A DNA stretch of 60,577 nucleotides from JAGGAG01 sp964638035. GTDB taxonomy: Bacteria > Gemmatimonadota > Gemmatimonadetes > Gemmatimonadales > GWC2-71-9. Both the position numbers and the translations under genes were made by a program. How positions within the stretch are numbered: the stretch's first letter is position 1; every line of letters begins with the position of its first letter. Where the stretch lies: contig CAZWXD010000019.1 of the NCBI GenBank assembly GCA_964638035.1, forward strand, positions 1-60,577, given 5' to 3'. This document shows, in pieces, positions 1 to 9,734 of the stretch. The notes under the pieces are model-generated. The model had not been told where the DNA came from. It searched no databases and worked only from the letters and a program-made list of their open reading frames with translations.

Positions 1-1304
1 ACCACCTCGGACGGGTGCTGCACCCGCTTGGTCCAGGACATGTCGGAGATGTGGATGAGGCCGTCGATCCCCGGCTCGATCTCGACGAAGGCGCCGAAGC
101 TGGTCAGGTTCCGCACCTTGCCCTGCAGGCGGGTCCCCACCGGGTACTTGAGCGGCAGGACCATCCAGGGGTCCTGCTCGGTCTGCTTCATGCCGAGGGA
201 AATCTTCTCCTCGCCCTCATCGACCTTGAGCACCACCGCCTCGATGGTCTCGCCGATGCTCACGATCTTCGACGGGTGGCGCACGTTCCGGGTCCAGCTC
301 ATCTCGGAGATGTGCACCAGGCCCTCGATGCCGGGCTCGAGCTCCACGAACGCGCCGTAGTTGGTGATGGACACCACCTTGCCCTGCACCCGCGTGCCGA
401 TGGGGTACTTGGCGGCGACATTCTGCCACGGGTAGTTCTGCAGCTGCTTCATGCCCAGCGAGATGCGCTCCCGCTGCCAGTCGATGTCGAGCACCTTGAC
501 CTCGACCTCGGCGCCGATCTGCACCATCTCGGTGGGGTGCGACACCCGGCCGTAGGACATGTCGGTGATGTGCAGCAGGCCGTCCACCCCGCCCAGGTCG
601 ATGAACGCCCCGAAGTCGGTGATGTTCTTGACGACGCCCTTCCGCACCTGGCCGGTGGCCAGTTCCTTCATCAGGAACTCGCGCTTGTGGGCCCGCTCGT
701 TCTCCAGGATCACGCGGCGGCTCACCACGATGTTCCGGCGGCGCTTGTTGAGCTTGATGATCTTGAACTCGAACGACTGCCCGAGCAGGTCGTCGATGTT
801 GGGCACCCGCCGGAGCGCGATCTGGCTCCCGGGCAGGAACGCGTCCACGCCCATGAGGTCCACCACCACGCCGCCCTTGATCTTCTTCTTGAGCGTGCCC
901 TGCACCGGCTGGTCGCTCTCGTAGGCCACGCGGATCTTCTCCCACACCCGCATGAAGTCGGCCTTCTTCTTGGAGAGCACCACCGCGCCCTCCTGGTCCT
1001 CGAGGTGCTCGAGGAAGACCTCGACCTCGTCGCCCTCCTTCAGCTCCTGCGGGTTGTTGAACTCGTCGAGGGGCACCGAGCCCTCCGACTTGAACCCGAC
1101 GTCGAGGATGACGGCATTGTCGGTCACCCGCAGCACCTTCGACTTGACGATCTCGCCCTCCACGATGGACGCCATGGTCCCTTCGTAGAGCGAGAGCATC
1201 TCCTCGTAGTCCTGGTCCGAGTACTCCTCGTCGTACAGGTCCTGCCGGACGCGGAGGCCGGTGCTGGTGGACTTGGTGATGGCGGGGGTGTCCTGGTCGA
1301 TCAT
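1..1304 (-). CDS. rpsA: 30S ribosomal protein S1, C-terminal part beyond window edge
   Basis: Bacterial ribosomal protein S1 helps the 30S subunit bind and unwind mRNA at initiation. The frame starts at ATG 1304 (MIDQDTPAIT) with an AAGGAAG Shine-Dalgarno about 9 nt upstream, and it is still open at base 1. About 434 residues are visible of a usual 550-590. Five S1/OB repeats can be read. Repeats 3-5 carry the signature cores ITDFGAFIDLGGVDGLLHI, ITNYGAFVELEPGIEGLVHI and LTSFGAFVEIEPGIDGLIHI; the first two are the degenerate ribosome-docking repeats. The acidic N-terminus (DEEYSDQDYEEM) is typical of FCB-type S1. cmk lies upstream on the same strand, a pairing common in bacteria, but the roughly 245 bp of real sequence between them carries a separate promoter. 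Identification is secure; only the 3' end is missing. Confidence 0.96.
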   Translation of the reverse strand, partial: MIDQDTPAITKSTSTGLRVRQDLYDEEYSDQDYEEMLSLYEGTMASIVEGEIVKSKVLRVTDNAVILDVGFKSEGSVPLDEFNNPQELKEGDEVEVFLEHLEDQEGAVVLSKKKADFMRVWEKIRVAYESDQPVQGTLKKKIKGGVVVDLMGVDAFLPGSQIALRRVPNIDDLLGQSFEFKIIKLNKRRRNIVVSRRVILENERAHKREFLMKELATGQVRKGVVKNITDFGAFIDLGGVDGLLHITDMSYGRVSHPTEMVQIGAEVEVKVLDIDWQRERISLGMKQLQNYPWQNVAAKYPIGTRVQGKVVSITNYGAFVELEPGIEGLVHISEMSWTRNVRHPSKIVSIGETIEAVVLKVDEGEEKISLGMKQTEQDPWMVLPLKYPVGTRLQGKVRNLTSFGAFVEIEPGIDGLIHISDMSWTKRVQHPSEV

Positions 1305-1368
1305 GGGGAGTGGCTTCCTTGGCAGCCGCGCCGGCGGGGCCGCGGGTTGAGGGTGATCCCCGGCCGCG

Positions 1369-1578
1369 GAATGCGACTTGGGGAGCCAAGAAAGATAGGC
1401 GCGGAAGGGGGGTTGGGCAAGACNNNNNNNNNNNNNNNNNNNNNNNNNNNNNNNNNNNNNNNNNNNNNNNNNNNNNNNNNNNNNNNNNNNNNNNNNNNNN
1501 NNNNNNNNNNNNNNNNNNNNNNNGAATGCGACTTGGGGAGCCAAGAAAGATAGGCGCGGAAGGGGGGTTGGGCAAGAC
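1369..1578. other. Scaffold gap: 100 N between two identical 55-bp contig ends
   Basis: Bases 1424-1523 are exactly 100 N. The 55 bases before the gap (1369-1423) are identical to the 55 bases after it (1524-1578). This is what two de Bruijn contigs sharing a terminal k-mer look like when joined with a fixed-length gap. The true sequence is probably the 55 bp once with no gap, which would shorten the cmk-rpsA spacer from 399 to about 244 bp. The short-period repeat immediately beyond it is the likely reason assembly stopped here. Confidence 0.9.
1392..1420 (-). promoter_or_regulatory. Candidate rpsA promoter, TTGCCC-N17-TATCTT
   Basis: On the minus strand TTGCCC (1420-1415) is followed after exactly 17 bases by TATCTT (1397-1392), continuing TC. 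This resembles the Bacteroidota-type TTG / TAnnTTTG promoter. It gives a leader of about 80 nt before the rpsA ATG at 1304. The same architecture precedes infC and rpsU in this window. The element lies inside the 55-bp sequence duplicated around the gap, so it appears twice in the scaffold but probably once in the genome. Confidence 0.5.
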
Positions 1579-1698
1579 ACGGAGGGACGGCGGGACGGCG
1601 AAGACGAGGACGGCGGGACGGCGGGACGGCGGGACGGCGGGACGGCGAAGACGAGGAACGGCGGGACGGCGGGACGGCGGGACGGCGGGACGGGAACG
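1579..1698. repeat. Short tandem repeat, GGGACGGC units, in the cmk-rpsA spacer
   Basis: The spacer downstream of cmk is built from head-to-tail 8-mers (gggacggc), about ten copies, interrupted twice by gaagacgagga. The rest of the 1305-1703 non-coding stretch holds the gap, the candidate rpsA promoter and nothing else I recognise. No U-tract terminator is visible after cmk. Confidence 0.85.
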
Positions 1699-1703
1699 AC
1701 GGG

Positions 1704-2405
1704 TCAGGCGCCGAGATGGCTCCCGGCCCAGGTCACGATCTGATGCACCTGCTGCCCCAGTGTGAGCTGGGTGGTGTCGAGGGCCACCGCATCCTCTGCC
1801 GGCCGCAGGGGCGCCACGGCGCGGGAGGAGTCGGCCCGGTCCCGGGCGGCGAGCCGCTCGGCCTCGCGCCGGAGTTCCTCCGGCTCCACGACAGTGCCCC
1901 GTTGCTCCAGCCGGCGGCGCGCGCGCGCCTCGGGGCTGGCCGTCAGGAACACTTTGAGGTCGGCCTCGGGAAAGACCACCGTGCCGATGTCCCGCCCGTC
2001 AACCACCACGCCGACCCCGGCCCGGGCCAGGTCGCGCAGTCGCGCATTCACCCACTCGCGCACCACCGGCACCGCCGACACCGCCGACACATGGGCCGTC
2101 ACCGCCGCGCTGCGCAGCCGCCCCTCGGCAGGCTCGCCATCGAGGTAGGCTGCAAAGGCGGCACCGTCCGGTTGCAGCATGAGGCCCCGGTCCTCGGCGG
2201 CACGGAGCACCGACTCGGGCGGCAGTGCCAGCGGATTGTCCAGGCCCGCCGCAACGGCCTCGTCCAGCGCCACGGCCGTGATGGCCCGGTAGAGCGCGCC
2301 GGAGTCGAGGTGGTTGAAGCCGATGGCCTCGGCCACGGCCCGCGCCGTGCTCGACTTGCCCGACGCCGACGGGCCATCGATCGCGATGATCCCCGGCCGC
2401 ATCAC
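1704..2405 (-). CDS. cmk: Cytidylate kinase
   Basis: Phosphorylates CMP and dCMP with ATP in pyrimidine nucleotide salvage and supply; cytosolic. The 233-residue product has the P-loop GPSASGKSS near residues 11-19, the CMP-contact motif DGRDIGTVVFP in the middle, and the C-terminal lid RDRADSSRAVAPL followed by DAVALDTT, all hallmarks of bacterial Cmk (usual length 220-230). Two starts are possible: GTG 2405, overlapping the aroA stop as GTGA, or ATG 2402, three bases later. Both keep the gene translationally coupled to aroA. It is the last gene of a tyrA-aroA-cmk operon, an arrangement seen in several phyla (aroA-cmk-rpsA). Confidence 0.95.
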   Translation of the reverse strand: MMRPGIIAIDGPSASGKSSTARAVAEAIGFNHLDSGALYRAITAVALDEAVAAGLDNPLALPPESVLRAAEDRGLMLQPDGAAFAAYLDGEPAEGRLRSAAVTAHVSAVSAVPVVREWVNARLRDLARAGVGVVVDGRDIGTVVFPEADLKVFLTASPEARARRRLEQRGTVVEPEELRREAERLAARDRADSSRAVAPLRPAEDAVALDTTQLTLGQQVHQIVTWAGSHLGA

Positions 2406-3667
2406 CGCACCCTGATGGATCGAAGGGTGTCGGTGAAGCGCGGAAAACTGACCGCCGCGCAGGCCATGTCGTCCACCCGTACCGCCGCCCCTGGCACCGT
2501 CCCCAGCACCGCGAACGCCATGGCGATCCGGTGGTCCCCTGCGGCGCGGACACGGCCCCGCGGCGGCCGGTTGCCGCCATCCACCAGCAGGTCGTCGCCT
2601 TGCACGGTCGCGGCCACCCCCACCGCCCGCAGGTTCTCCGCCATGAGGGACAGGCGGTCGCTCTCCTTCACGCGCAACTCGCCCACGCCGCGGAACGTCG
2701 TGGTGCCCCGCGCGCGGGACGCCAGCACCGCGAGCAGCGGGATCTCGTCAATAAGCCCAGGCACCTCCGCCGGCGCCACGTCCGTGGCCACCAGGGAGGC
2801 CGGGGCGCACACCAGCGTCGCCACCGGCTCGCCGAACGATTCGTCACGTTCCAGGACCTGCACGTCGGCCCCCATGCGTCGCATGACCTCCAGGAAGCCC
2901 GCGCGCGTCGGGTTCACGCCCACGCCCGTGATGGCAAGCTCCCCACCCTCGGCGAGGGAGGCGGATCCCGCGAGGAAGGCGGCCGACGAGGGATCGCCGG
3001 GCACCTGCATCTCGAACGGCTCGATGCGGCCGTTGGGCGTGAACTCGACCCACCCCTCGCTCGTCCCGGCAACGTCGTACCCGAACGCGCGGAGCATGCG
3101 CTCGGTGTGGTCGCGCGAGCGGCCGGCAGGCTCACGCACCGCGACGCTGACCCGGCCGGTGGCGCCAGCGAGGAGGAGGCAGCCCTTGACCTGTGCACTC
3201 GAGACGGGCTGCTCCCAGCGAAGGGGGGCGAGGGCGCCCCCTCGAATCGTCAGCGGCAGGCCGTCGCCCGGCATGTTGCTGAACCGTGCGCCCATCAGCG
3301 CCAGCGGTGCGGTGACGCGGCGCATGGGCCGGCGCCGAAGCGATCCGTCGCCAGTGAGCGTCGCCGCAAACCGGTGTCCCGCCAGCATGCCCAGCAGCAG
3401 GCGCGTGGTCGTGCCCGAGTTGCCGCAGTCCAGGGTGGACCGACTCCGGCGCAGGCGGCCATGACCGGTCACCCGAACTACCGCATCGGGCCGGAGTGGC
3501 CCGATGTCGGCACCAAGCTGCCGCAGGACCCGGGCCGACGACCTGGCGTCCAGGGAGGTCAGTGCGCCGCCCAAATGACTCGTGCCACGTGCCAGCGCGG
3601 CGAAGAGGAGCGCCCGGTGCGTGATGCTCTTGTCACCCGGGACCCGGACCACGCCACCGACCTTCAC
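2402..3667 (-). CDS. aroA: 3-phosphoshikimate 1-carboxyvinyltransferase (EPSP synthase)
   Basis: Transfers enolpyruvyl from PEP to shikimate 3-phosphate, the sixth shikimate-pathway step, in the cytosol. The 421-residue product begins VKVGGVVRVPGDKSITHRAL, so the GDKS substrate motif is near residue 11. It then shows DCGNSGTTTRLL (PEP/glyphosate loop), SSAQVKGCLLLAG, RVKESDRL and AGDHRIAMA, all diagnostic. The start is GTG 3667, which overlaps the tyrA stop (GTGA), and the protein then starts just before the first conserved strand as expected. The NSGTTTRLL version of the loop is like class II/Bacillus-type enzymes rather than the E. coli NAGTAMRPL form; inhibitor response cannot be judged from this. 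Length and motifs are complete. Confidence 0.96.
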   Translation of the reverse strand: MKVGGVVRVPGDKSITHRALLFAALARGTSHLGGALTSLDARSSARVLRQLGADIGPLRPDAVVRVTGHGRLRRSRSTLDCGNSGTTTRLLLGMLAGHRFAATLTGDGSLRRRPMRRVTAPLALMGARFSNMPGDGLPLTIRGGALAPLRWEQPVSSAQVKGCLLLAGATGRVSVAVREPAGRSRDHTERMLRAFGYDVAGTSEGWVEFTPNGRIEPFEMQVPGDPSSAAFLAGSASLAEGGELAITGVGVNPTRAGFLEVMRRMGADVQVLERDESFGEPVATLVCAPASLVATDVAPAEVPGLIDEIPLLAVLASRARGTTTFRGVGELRVKESDRLSLMAENLRAVGVAATVQGDDLLVDGGNRPPRGRVRAAGDHRIAMAFAVLGTVPGAAVRVDDMACAAVSFPRFTDTLRSIRVR

Positions 3668-4551
3668 GCGCCAATGCCACGGCGGAAGGTGGCGCCCCGG
3701 TCCAGCACGGCGCGGACGGCCGCCGCGTCGCCCGATGCGATCGCGTTCCGCAGGTCCAGGATCTCGCGCCCCGTGGCAGTGAGCGCCTCGGCCACCGGTC
3801 CGGCATTGGCCAGCAGGATGTCCACCCAGAGGTCGGGGTCGCTGGCCGCGAGGCGCGTGGCGTCCCGCGCCCCACTGCCGAACGACACGCCGGCCAGCCC
3901 GCGCGCGGCAATCACCGAACCGAGGACCGAGGCGACCGCGTGCGGGAGGTGGCTGGTCCAGGCGAGCTGCGCATCGTGGTCGCCTGCATCGATGCGTACG
4001 GTGGCGGCACCGGCGATGCGCTCCCAGAACCCCGCCACGGCGCGTGCCACCTGTTCCCCTGCAGCGCTCCCCGTGGGGCACACGTACACCACGACCCCCT
4101 GCAGCATCGTGGGTGAGGCGGCCTCGAAGCCCCCGCCGTGCGTCCCTGCCAGGGGGTGTGAACCGGCAAACCGGTCCCCGAGGCCGTGCTGCACGGCAGC
4201 GCCGAGGATGGCGTGCTTGACGCTCGCCACGTCGGTCACCAGTGCACCCGGCTCGAGCCACCCTGCCAGCTGCCCCAGCAGCTGGCGGATCGCCGCCGGC
4301 GGCGCGGCAAGCACCACCAGGTCAGCTCGCCGGGCCGCCGCCCTGGGCGTGTCGGCGGCCTCCGTGATCGCCCCGCGCTTGAGTGCCTCGATCATGTCGG
4401 CCGGGGAGCGCGAGTATCCCACCACACGCCGCACGCCGGCGTCGCGTGCACGCCAGGCGATCGAGCCGCCGATCGCGCCGAGTCCGATGATGCCGAGGGA
4501 AGCGGGAAGGATGTGTGGTCCGCGATGGAGTATGGTTCGGCGCCGGTTCAC
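3664..4551 (-). CDS. tyrA: Prephenate/arogenate dehydrogenase
   Basis: NAD(P)-dependent oxidative decarboxylation of prephenate (or arogenate) on the way to tyrosine. The Rossmann motif GIIGLGAIGGS lies at about residues 20-30, and GSHPLAGTHGGGFEAA is the conserved prephenate-dehydrogenase substrate loop. There is no C-terminal ACT domain and no fused chorismate mutase. The frame is open far upstream, but a -10 TACAAT (4591-4586) overlaps the first ATG (4587), so that ATG is unlikely to be in the mRNA. I therefore choose GTG 4551, giving 295 residues. The start remains uncertain because the Shine-Dalgarno is poor. It opens the tyrA-aroA-cmk aromatic operon and overlaps aroA by 4 nt. Confidence 0.9.
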   Translation of the reverse strand: MNRRRTILHRGPHILPASLGIIGLGAIGGSIAWRARDAGVRRVVGYSRSPADMIEALKRGAITEAADTPRAAARRADLVVLAAPPAAIRQLLGQLAGWLEPGALVTDVASVKHAILGAAVQHGLGDRFAGSHPLAGTHGGGFEAASPTMLQGVVVYVCPTGSAAGEQVARAVAGFWERIAGAATVRIDAGDHDAQLAWTSHLPHAVASVLGSVIAARGLAGVSFGSGARDATRLAASDPDLWVDILLANAGPVAEALTATGREILDLRNAIASGDAAAVRAVLDRGATFRRGIGA

Positions 4552-4585
4552 CCTTGGGCATGCCAGTTGCCGCGATGCCCGGAGC

Positions 4586-4614
4586 ATTGTAGCTATCGTG
4601 GATAATGGGCACAA
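4586..4614 (-). promoter_or_regulatory. Candidate tyrA operon promoter, TTGTGC-N17-TACAAT
   Basis: On the minus strand TTGTGC (4614-4609) and TACAAT (4591-4586) are separated by exactly 17 bases. Transcription would start near 4578. The -10 contains the ATG at 4587, which argues against that ATG as the tyrA start. Confidence 0.5.
4601..4606 (+). promoter_or_regulatory. Candidate -10 (GATAAT) for the plus-strand pilin-like pair
   Basis: GATAAT on the plus strand lies 39 nt before GTG 4646, with a GAGAGG Shine-Dalgarno between them. No good -35 is visible. It interleaves with the minus-strand tyrA promoter, making a compact divergent control region. Confidence 0.35.
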
Positions 4615-4645
4615 CGCACGGAATTGCACGAGAGGCGGCCACCCC

Positions 4646-5140
4646 GTGACGGACCGGGGCATGTCGCCGCAGGCCGCCTCACGGCGCGCGCTGGCCGATG
4701 CGTACGAACAGGCGGTCAAGGCCGAGGGCGAGAAGCGCGCCAGGGCGGCCGTGCTGGCGAAGAAGTCGCAGGTACGCCGCCTGTTCCTCGCGGCAGGCTG
4801 GCTCGTCACGCTCGCCGGCAGTGCCCTGCTCATACTCAAGCCCGAGTGGTTCGGCCTCAGGCCGGTGCCCGAGACCGCGGTGGAGCGTGAGGCCAGCATC
4901 CGCCTGGGACTGTACGTCGCCGGGAGGCGGCTCAAGCTCTATCACGACCAGCACGGGGCGTACCCTGACAAGCTCGAGGAAGCCGGCGATGTGGTGCCCG
5001 GCATCCAGTACCGGCGCACGGCCGACGGGGGCTATGAAATGCGGTTCGAGCGCGGGGGCCAGATCCTGCTCCTCACCTCCCGTGACTCGCTCGACGCGTT
5101 CGTGGGGCCTGTCGCACGCGTGCTGCCAAGGGGGCGATGA
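4646..5140 (+). CDS. Membrane-anchored small protein, pseudopilin-like head
   Basis: I do not recognise a named family. The frame from GTG 4646 (164 residues, GAGAGG Shine-Dalgarno about 9 nt upstream) has a basic, helical first 45 residues, one membrane segment at about 46-64 (LFLAAGWLVTLAGSALLIL), and a periplasmic part. In that part, RLGLYVAGRRLKLYHDQHG, YPDKLEEAG and QYRRTADGGYEMRF resemble the alpha-helix plus beta-sheet head of type II secretion pseudopilins. It lacks the GFTLIE processing site. The stop overlaps the next start by 4 nt (ATGA), so it is almost certainly co-translated with the prepilin-like gene. A pilus or pseudopilus accessory role is inferred from that neighbour only. 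Confidence 0.7.
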   Translation: MTDRGMSPQAASRRALADAYEQAVKAEGEKRARAAVLAKKSQVRRLFLAAGWLVTLAGSALLILKPEWFGLRPVPETAVEREASIRLGLYVAGRRLKLYHDQHGAYPDKLEEAGDVVPGIQYRRTADGGYEMRFERGGQILLLTSRDSLDAFVGPVARVLPRGR

Positions 5141-5583
5141 TGTCAGCCAATCGCCGGGGGTTCACCCTGATCGAGTTGATCACGGTCATGGTCGTGATCG
5201 GGGTGCTGTCGTCCATCGCCGTCCTGCGCTATATCGACCTGCAGAACGACGCCCTTGCCGCCAAGGTGGGCGCGGAGATGCAGCAGATTCGCGTGGCGGC
5301 CATTGCCTACTACGCCGACCACGAGTCGTTCCCGCCGGACGGGACGAGCGGCATCCGGCCCCCCGAGTTCAACGACCTCCTGTCGGCGTCCGTCGAGTTC
5401 ACCACCCCAGCCTACCGGCTCCAATGGATGAACCCGGGTGGCATGCCGATTGGCGTCCTCGTGGTAAGCGACCGCCCGGGGCTGGCCGCGAAGCTCCGCC
5501 AGCGGCTCGTCTACGGCAACCCGTTCATCCCTGCGGGCGATGACGTGATGTATGTGATCAAGCTGCCGGGCATCGACATGTAG
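5137..5583 (+). CDS. Type IV prepilin / type II secretion pseudopilin-like protein
   Basis: A 148-residue protein with a textbook prepilin leader: short basic peptide MMSANRRG, then FTLIELITVMVVIGVLSSIA. Prepilin peptidase would cut after G8, leaving F1 and the conserved E5 of the mature protein. The hydrophobic helix is followed by ALAAKVGAEMQQIRVAAIAYYADH and a short head containing YP/FPPDG-like turns, as in GspG/GspH or minor pilins. The start overlaps the preceding gene (ATGA; a second ATG follows immediately). No assembly ATPase, platform protein or peptidase gene lies in the window, so the machine it serves must be elsewhere. It ends 6 bp from the convergent glgX stop with no visible terminator. 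Confidence 0.85.
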   Translation: MMSANRRGFTLIELITVMVVIGVLSSIAVLRYIDLQNDALAAKVGAEMQQIRVAAIAYYADHESFPPDGTSGIRPPEFNDLLSASVEFTTPAYRLQWMNPGGMPIGVLVVSDRPGLAAKLRQRLVYGNPFIPAGDDVMYVIKLPGIDM

Positions 5584-5589
5584 GCGGGT

Positions 5590-7635
<2,046 letters not shown>

Positions 7636-7663
7636 GGCTGGAGGATAACCGAGGCGGCGGAAG

Positions 7664-7749
7664 TGCCCGGAGCAGGACTCGAACCTGCACAGGGCTCTCG
7701 CCCCAGGGGATTTTAAGTCCCGTGCGTCTACCAGTTTCGCCATCCGGGC
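7664..7749 (-). tRNA. tRNA-Leu, anticodon TAA
   Basis: Class II tRNA of 86 nt on the minus strand. The acceptor arms GCCCGGA/TCCGGGC pair perfectly, with discriminator A. The anticodon loop CTTAAAA gives anticodon TAA, flanked by a five-pair stem. A long variable arm (TGGGGCGAGAGCCCT region) and a T arm with GGTTCGAGTCC are present. The 3' CCA is not encoded (genomic ACTT). Confidence 0.96.
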
Positions 7750-7765
7750 GCAGGCGCGCGCCCGG

Positions 7766-7771
7766 AGTATA
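7766..7771 (-). promoter_or_regulatory. Candidate -10 (TATACT) for tRNA-Leu
   Basis: TATACT on the minus strand ends 16 nt before the tRNA 5' end, immediately after the stop codon of the upstream small gene. No clear -35 hexamer is visible. Confidence 0.4.
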
Positions 7772-7774
7772 CCC

Positions 7775-8047
7775 TCAGGCGGCGATCATGGCGTTTTCCT
7801 GGTCCCACTGGTGGCGCTTCGCCTCGACCACGATGTCGGCGTGCTGCCAGACGCGACCCTCGATGACCTTGGCGCCGCTCGTGATCCAGTACAACTGCTC
7901 CTTGACCGGCAGCACCGCGCAGGCGCTGTACTCATCCTGGCCCGCGAAGCCCGAGGTGAACGTCGAGAGAAACACTGGTCTACCCTCCTTGAAGGCTGCC
8001 CCACCCCATGCGTACCGCGTGCCACCAGGCGCCCCATCGTAAAGCAT
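7775..8047 (-). CDS. Small protein of unknown function
   Basis: Not recognised. The 90-residue frame from ATG 8047 has a normal amino-acid mix (MLYDGAPGGTRYAWGG, then FLSTFTSGFAGQDEYSACAV and LYWITSGAKVIEGRVWQHAD) and strongly G/C-ending codons, unlike the Arg/Pro-rich shadow frames around it, so I think it is real. It has no signal peptide or membrane segment and one cysteine. It is divergent from the outer-membrane gene at 8178 and lies just upstream of tRNA-Leu. A weak GTGGGG precedes the start. The pattern of aromatic beta-like segments suggests a small all-beta fold, but I assign no function. Confidence 0.6.
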   Translation of the reverse strand: MLYDGAPGGTRYAWGGAAFKEGRPVFLSTFTSGFAGQDEYSACAVLPVKEQLYWITSGAKVIEGRVWQHADIVVEAKRHQWDQENAMIAA

Positions 8048-8147
8048 TACCCCACAAGCACTTCAAAAGTTGCACCTGGGTCAGATGGCCCATGGCTGTC
8101 TTACCGGTGACACGACGCGAAGGCGCGTCATCCCATCGTCGCCACAC

Positions 8148-8154
8148 TATCTTG
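8148..8154 (+). promoter_or_regulatory. Candidate TATCTTG promoter element upstream of the barrel gene
   Basis: TATCTTG, 23 nt before GTG 8178, matches the element seen before the Wzi-like gene (49344-49350) and, as TATCTTTC, before rpsA. No TTG box is found 17 nt upstream, so the call is weak. Confidence 0.3.
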
Positions 8155-8177
8155 CGGCGCCCCACTGCCTGGAGCCC

Positions 8178-9734
8178 GTGCTGCGGCTGATCGTTCCGCT
8201 GATGCTGTGCATCCCCGCTACCTTGACGGCGCAACTCGCGCCGCTCGGCGTGCCATCGGGCGTGGCCCGGATGGAGGTGTACGGTGACTTTGCCTGGGCC
8301 AACGACCGCTACCGGGACGGCACACGCGAAAGCTTGGCCGCTCCCCTCACCTCGCCAGCACTCGGCGAGGCCGCCATTCCAACGCTGGCCGATGCCGATC
8401 GCCGCATCGGAGTGATGATCGGCGTGACAGGGTACCAGTTGAACCTGGGCCGCTCGACCGGCTCCGGGCAGTCGTCGCGCGGGACCGGGGAGGTTGGCCT
8501 CGCCCTGGGCGTGCTCCGTCAGCTGGCGCTCTTCGGTCGCATGGAGATCGTGAACTCGTGGAACCGCCAGGACCTGGGGATCGCGGCGGAGACAGGCGAT
8601 GCCGGCGTGAACCCCGCCGATCCCGCCATGGGCACCAGTGCCGGCGCCGATGCGGCGCAGGTATTCGTGACCAACTTCAACAATGCCATGGCTGAACTCG
8701 AGACCCGCCTCGCCAGCGGCAGCTATGACGGCGACCCCGCCACGCGTGCGCTCGCCGAGCAGACGCTGGCGTCCGGGAGGCAGCTGTCGGACAGCCTGGC
8801 GGCAGTGCTCGTGGACCCGGCGACGGTTGCGGCGTTCCTGCCCCTCGCGTCGAGCTTCGCTGGCACCACGCTGAATGGCCGGGTCACTGCGATGCAGGGC
8901 ACGCTGTCGGGGCCGCTGGGCGTGGCGGGATTCACGGAGCAGGTGCCGCTCCCCCTCGATGCCGCCACCAGTGACGACATCCGTCGCTACGCCACGGCCG
9001 CCGCCGGGCCGATCGCCTACGAAGAATTCACTGAGAAGCGGATGTTCCTCCCGGGCGACGTGAGCCTCGGGGCCGTCTTCACACCGGTGGACCGGTGGGA
9101 TCCTGTCCGCGGCGCGGGGGTGCGCGTGGCCCTGCAGGGTACGCTCCGCCTGGCCACGGGGACGCCCGCTTCAGCCAATGACGCCCTGGGAACATCCACC
9201 GGGCCTGGAACGCCGACCGTGGTGGCCCTTGGCGCCGTGGACCTCGGCGGCGGCCTGGTGGGTGCGCGGCTTGCGGCAGGCTACACGGCGCACCTCGCCG
9301 GCACCTTCGAGCGCCGGGTCGGTGCGCCAGCCGAGGCGCTGGTGCCCGTGGCGAGGTTGGCAACCGTTCGCCAGTCTGGTGGCAACGAGTGGCGCGTCAG
9401 CGTGGCGCCGCACCTGCGCGTGGCGAAGTTTTTCGGGCTCCAGGCCACGGGGAGCTGGGCCACGCGGAGTGCGCGGGAGTTCTCCTACGCCAGCACGGCC
9501 GACTCCGTCCCGGGGATACCCGCCTCGTTGCTCGCCGAGGGGACCGGGGCCTCACGCCTGGAGTTGGGGGTGGGTGCCATCTATTCATCCGGGGGCACGC
9601 GGCCGGATGGCACGCCCTACCGGGCGGTCGATGCCGGCTGGATGTGGCGCACGATCGTCGCGTCGTCCGGCGGGATCCAGACCCGGTGGTCGGGGATGCA
9701 GTTCTTCTTCAGGTACTACGCGAAGTTCTGGTAG
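8178..9734 (+). CDS. Probable outer-membrane beta-barrel protein, unknown function
   Basis: A 518-residue protein starting at GTG 8178 with CTGGAG 5 nt upstream. Residues 1-19 (VLRLIVPLMLCIPATLTAQ) form a signal peptide. The remainder alternates beta-strand-like stretches rich in glycine and aromatic residues, for example RMEVYGDFAWANDRY near the mature N-terminus and GIQTRWSGMQFFFRYYAKFW at the C-terminus. It ends in an aromatic residue (W), the usual outer-membrane-protein assembly signal. A central region of about 100 residues (FNNAMAELETRL and following) looks helical and may be a plug or periplasmic insertion. No named family is recognised. It is a single gene, divergent from the small gene at 7775-8047 and convergent with hslR. 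A transport or surface role is inferred only from the barrel signature. Confidence 0.8.
   Translation: MLRLIVPLMLCIPATLTAQLAPLGVPSGVARMEVYGDFAWANDRYRDGTRESLAAPLTSPALGEAAIPTLADADRRIGVMIGVTGYQLNLGRSTGSGQSSRGTGEVGLALGVLRQLALFGRMEIVNSWNRQDLGIAAETGDAGVNPADPAMGTSAGADAAQVFVTNFNNAMAELETRLASGSYDGDPATRALAEQTLASGRQLSDSLAAVLVDPATVAAFLPLASSFAGTTLNGRVTAMQGTLSGPLGVAGFTEQVPLPLDAATSDDIRRYATAAAGPIAYEEFTEKRMFLPGDVSLGAVFTPVDRWDPVRGAGVRVALQGTLRLATGTPASANDALGTSTGPGTPTVVALGAVDLGGGLVGARLAAGYTAHLAGTFERRVGAPAEALVPVARLATVRQSGGNEWRVSVAPHLRVAKFFGLQATGSWATRSAREFSYASTADSVPGIPASLLAEGTGASRLELGVGAIYSSGGTRPDGTPYRAVDAGWMWRTIVASSGGIQTRWSGMQFFFRYYAKFW

Noticed and set aside
1579..1698. Possible CRISPR array
   Set aside because: Units of 8 bases with no unique spacers and no cas genes; it is simple tandem repeat.
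1310..1765. Open frames across the GGGACGGC repeat and N gap
   Set aside because: Low-complexity translations (TAGRRDGGTAGRR) with N-derived residues; no gene-like composition.
4587..4935. Longer tyrA proteins starting at 4935 or 4587
   Set aside because: The extension overlaps the divergent plus-strand gene and the promoter, and shows no conserved residues before GIIGLGAIGG.
7636..7743. N-terminal extension of glgX upstream to 7743
   Set aside because: The extra 36 codons are the tRNA-Leu gene read as protein; the CBM48 domain starts at ATG 7635.
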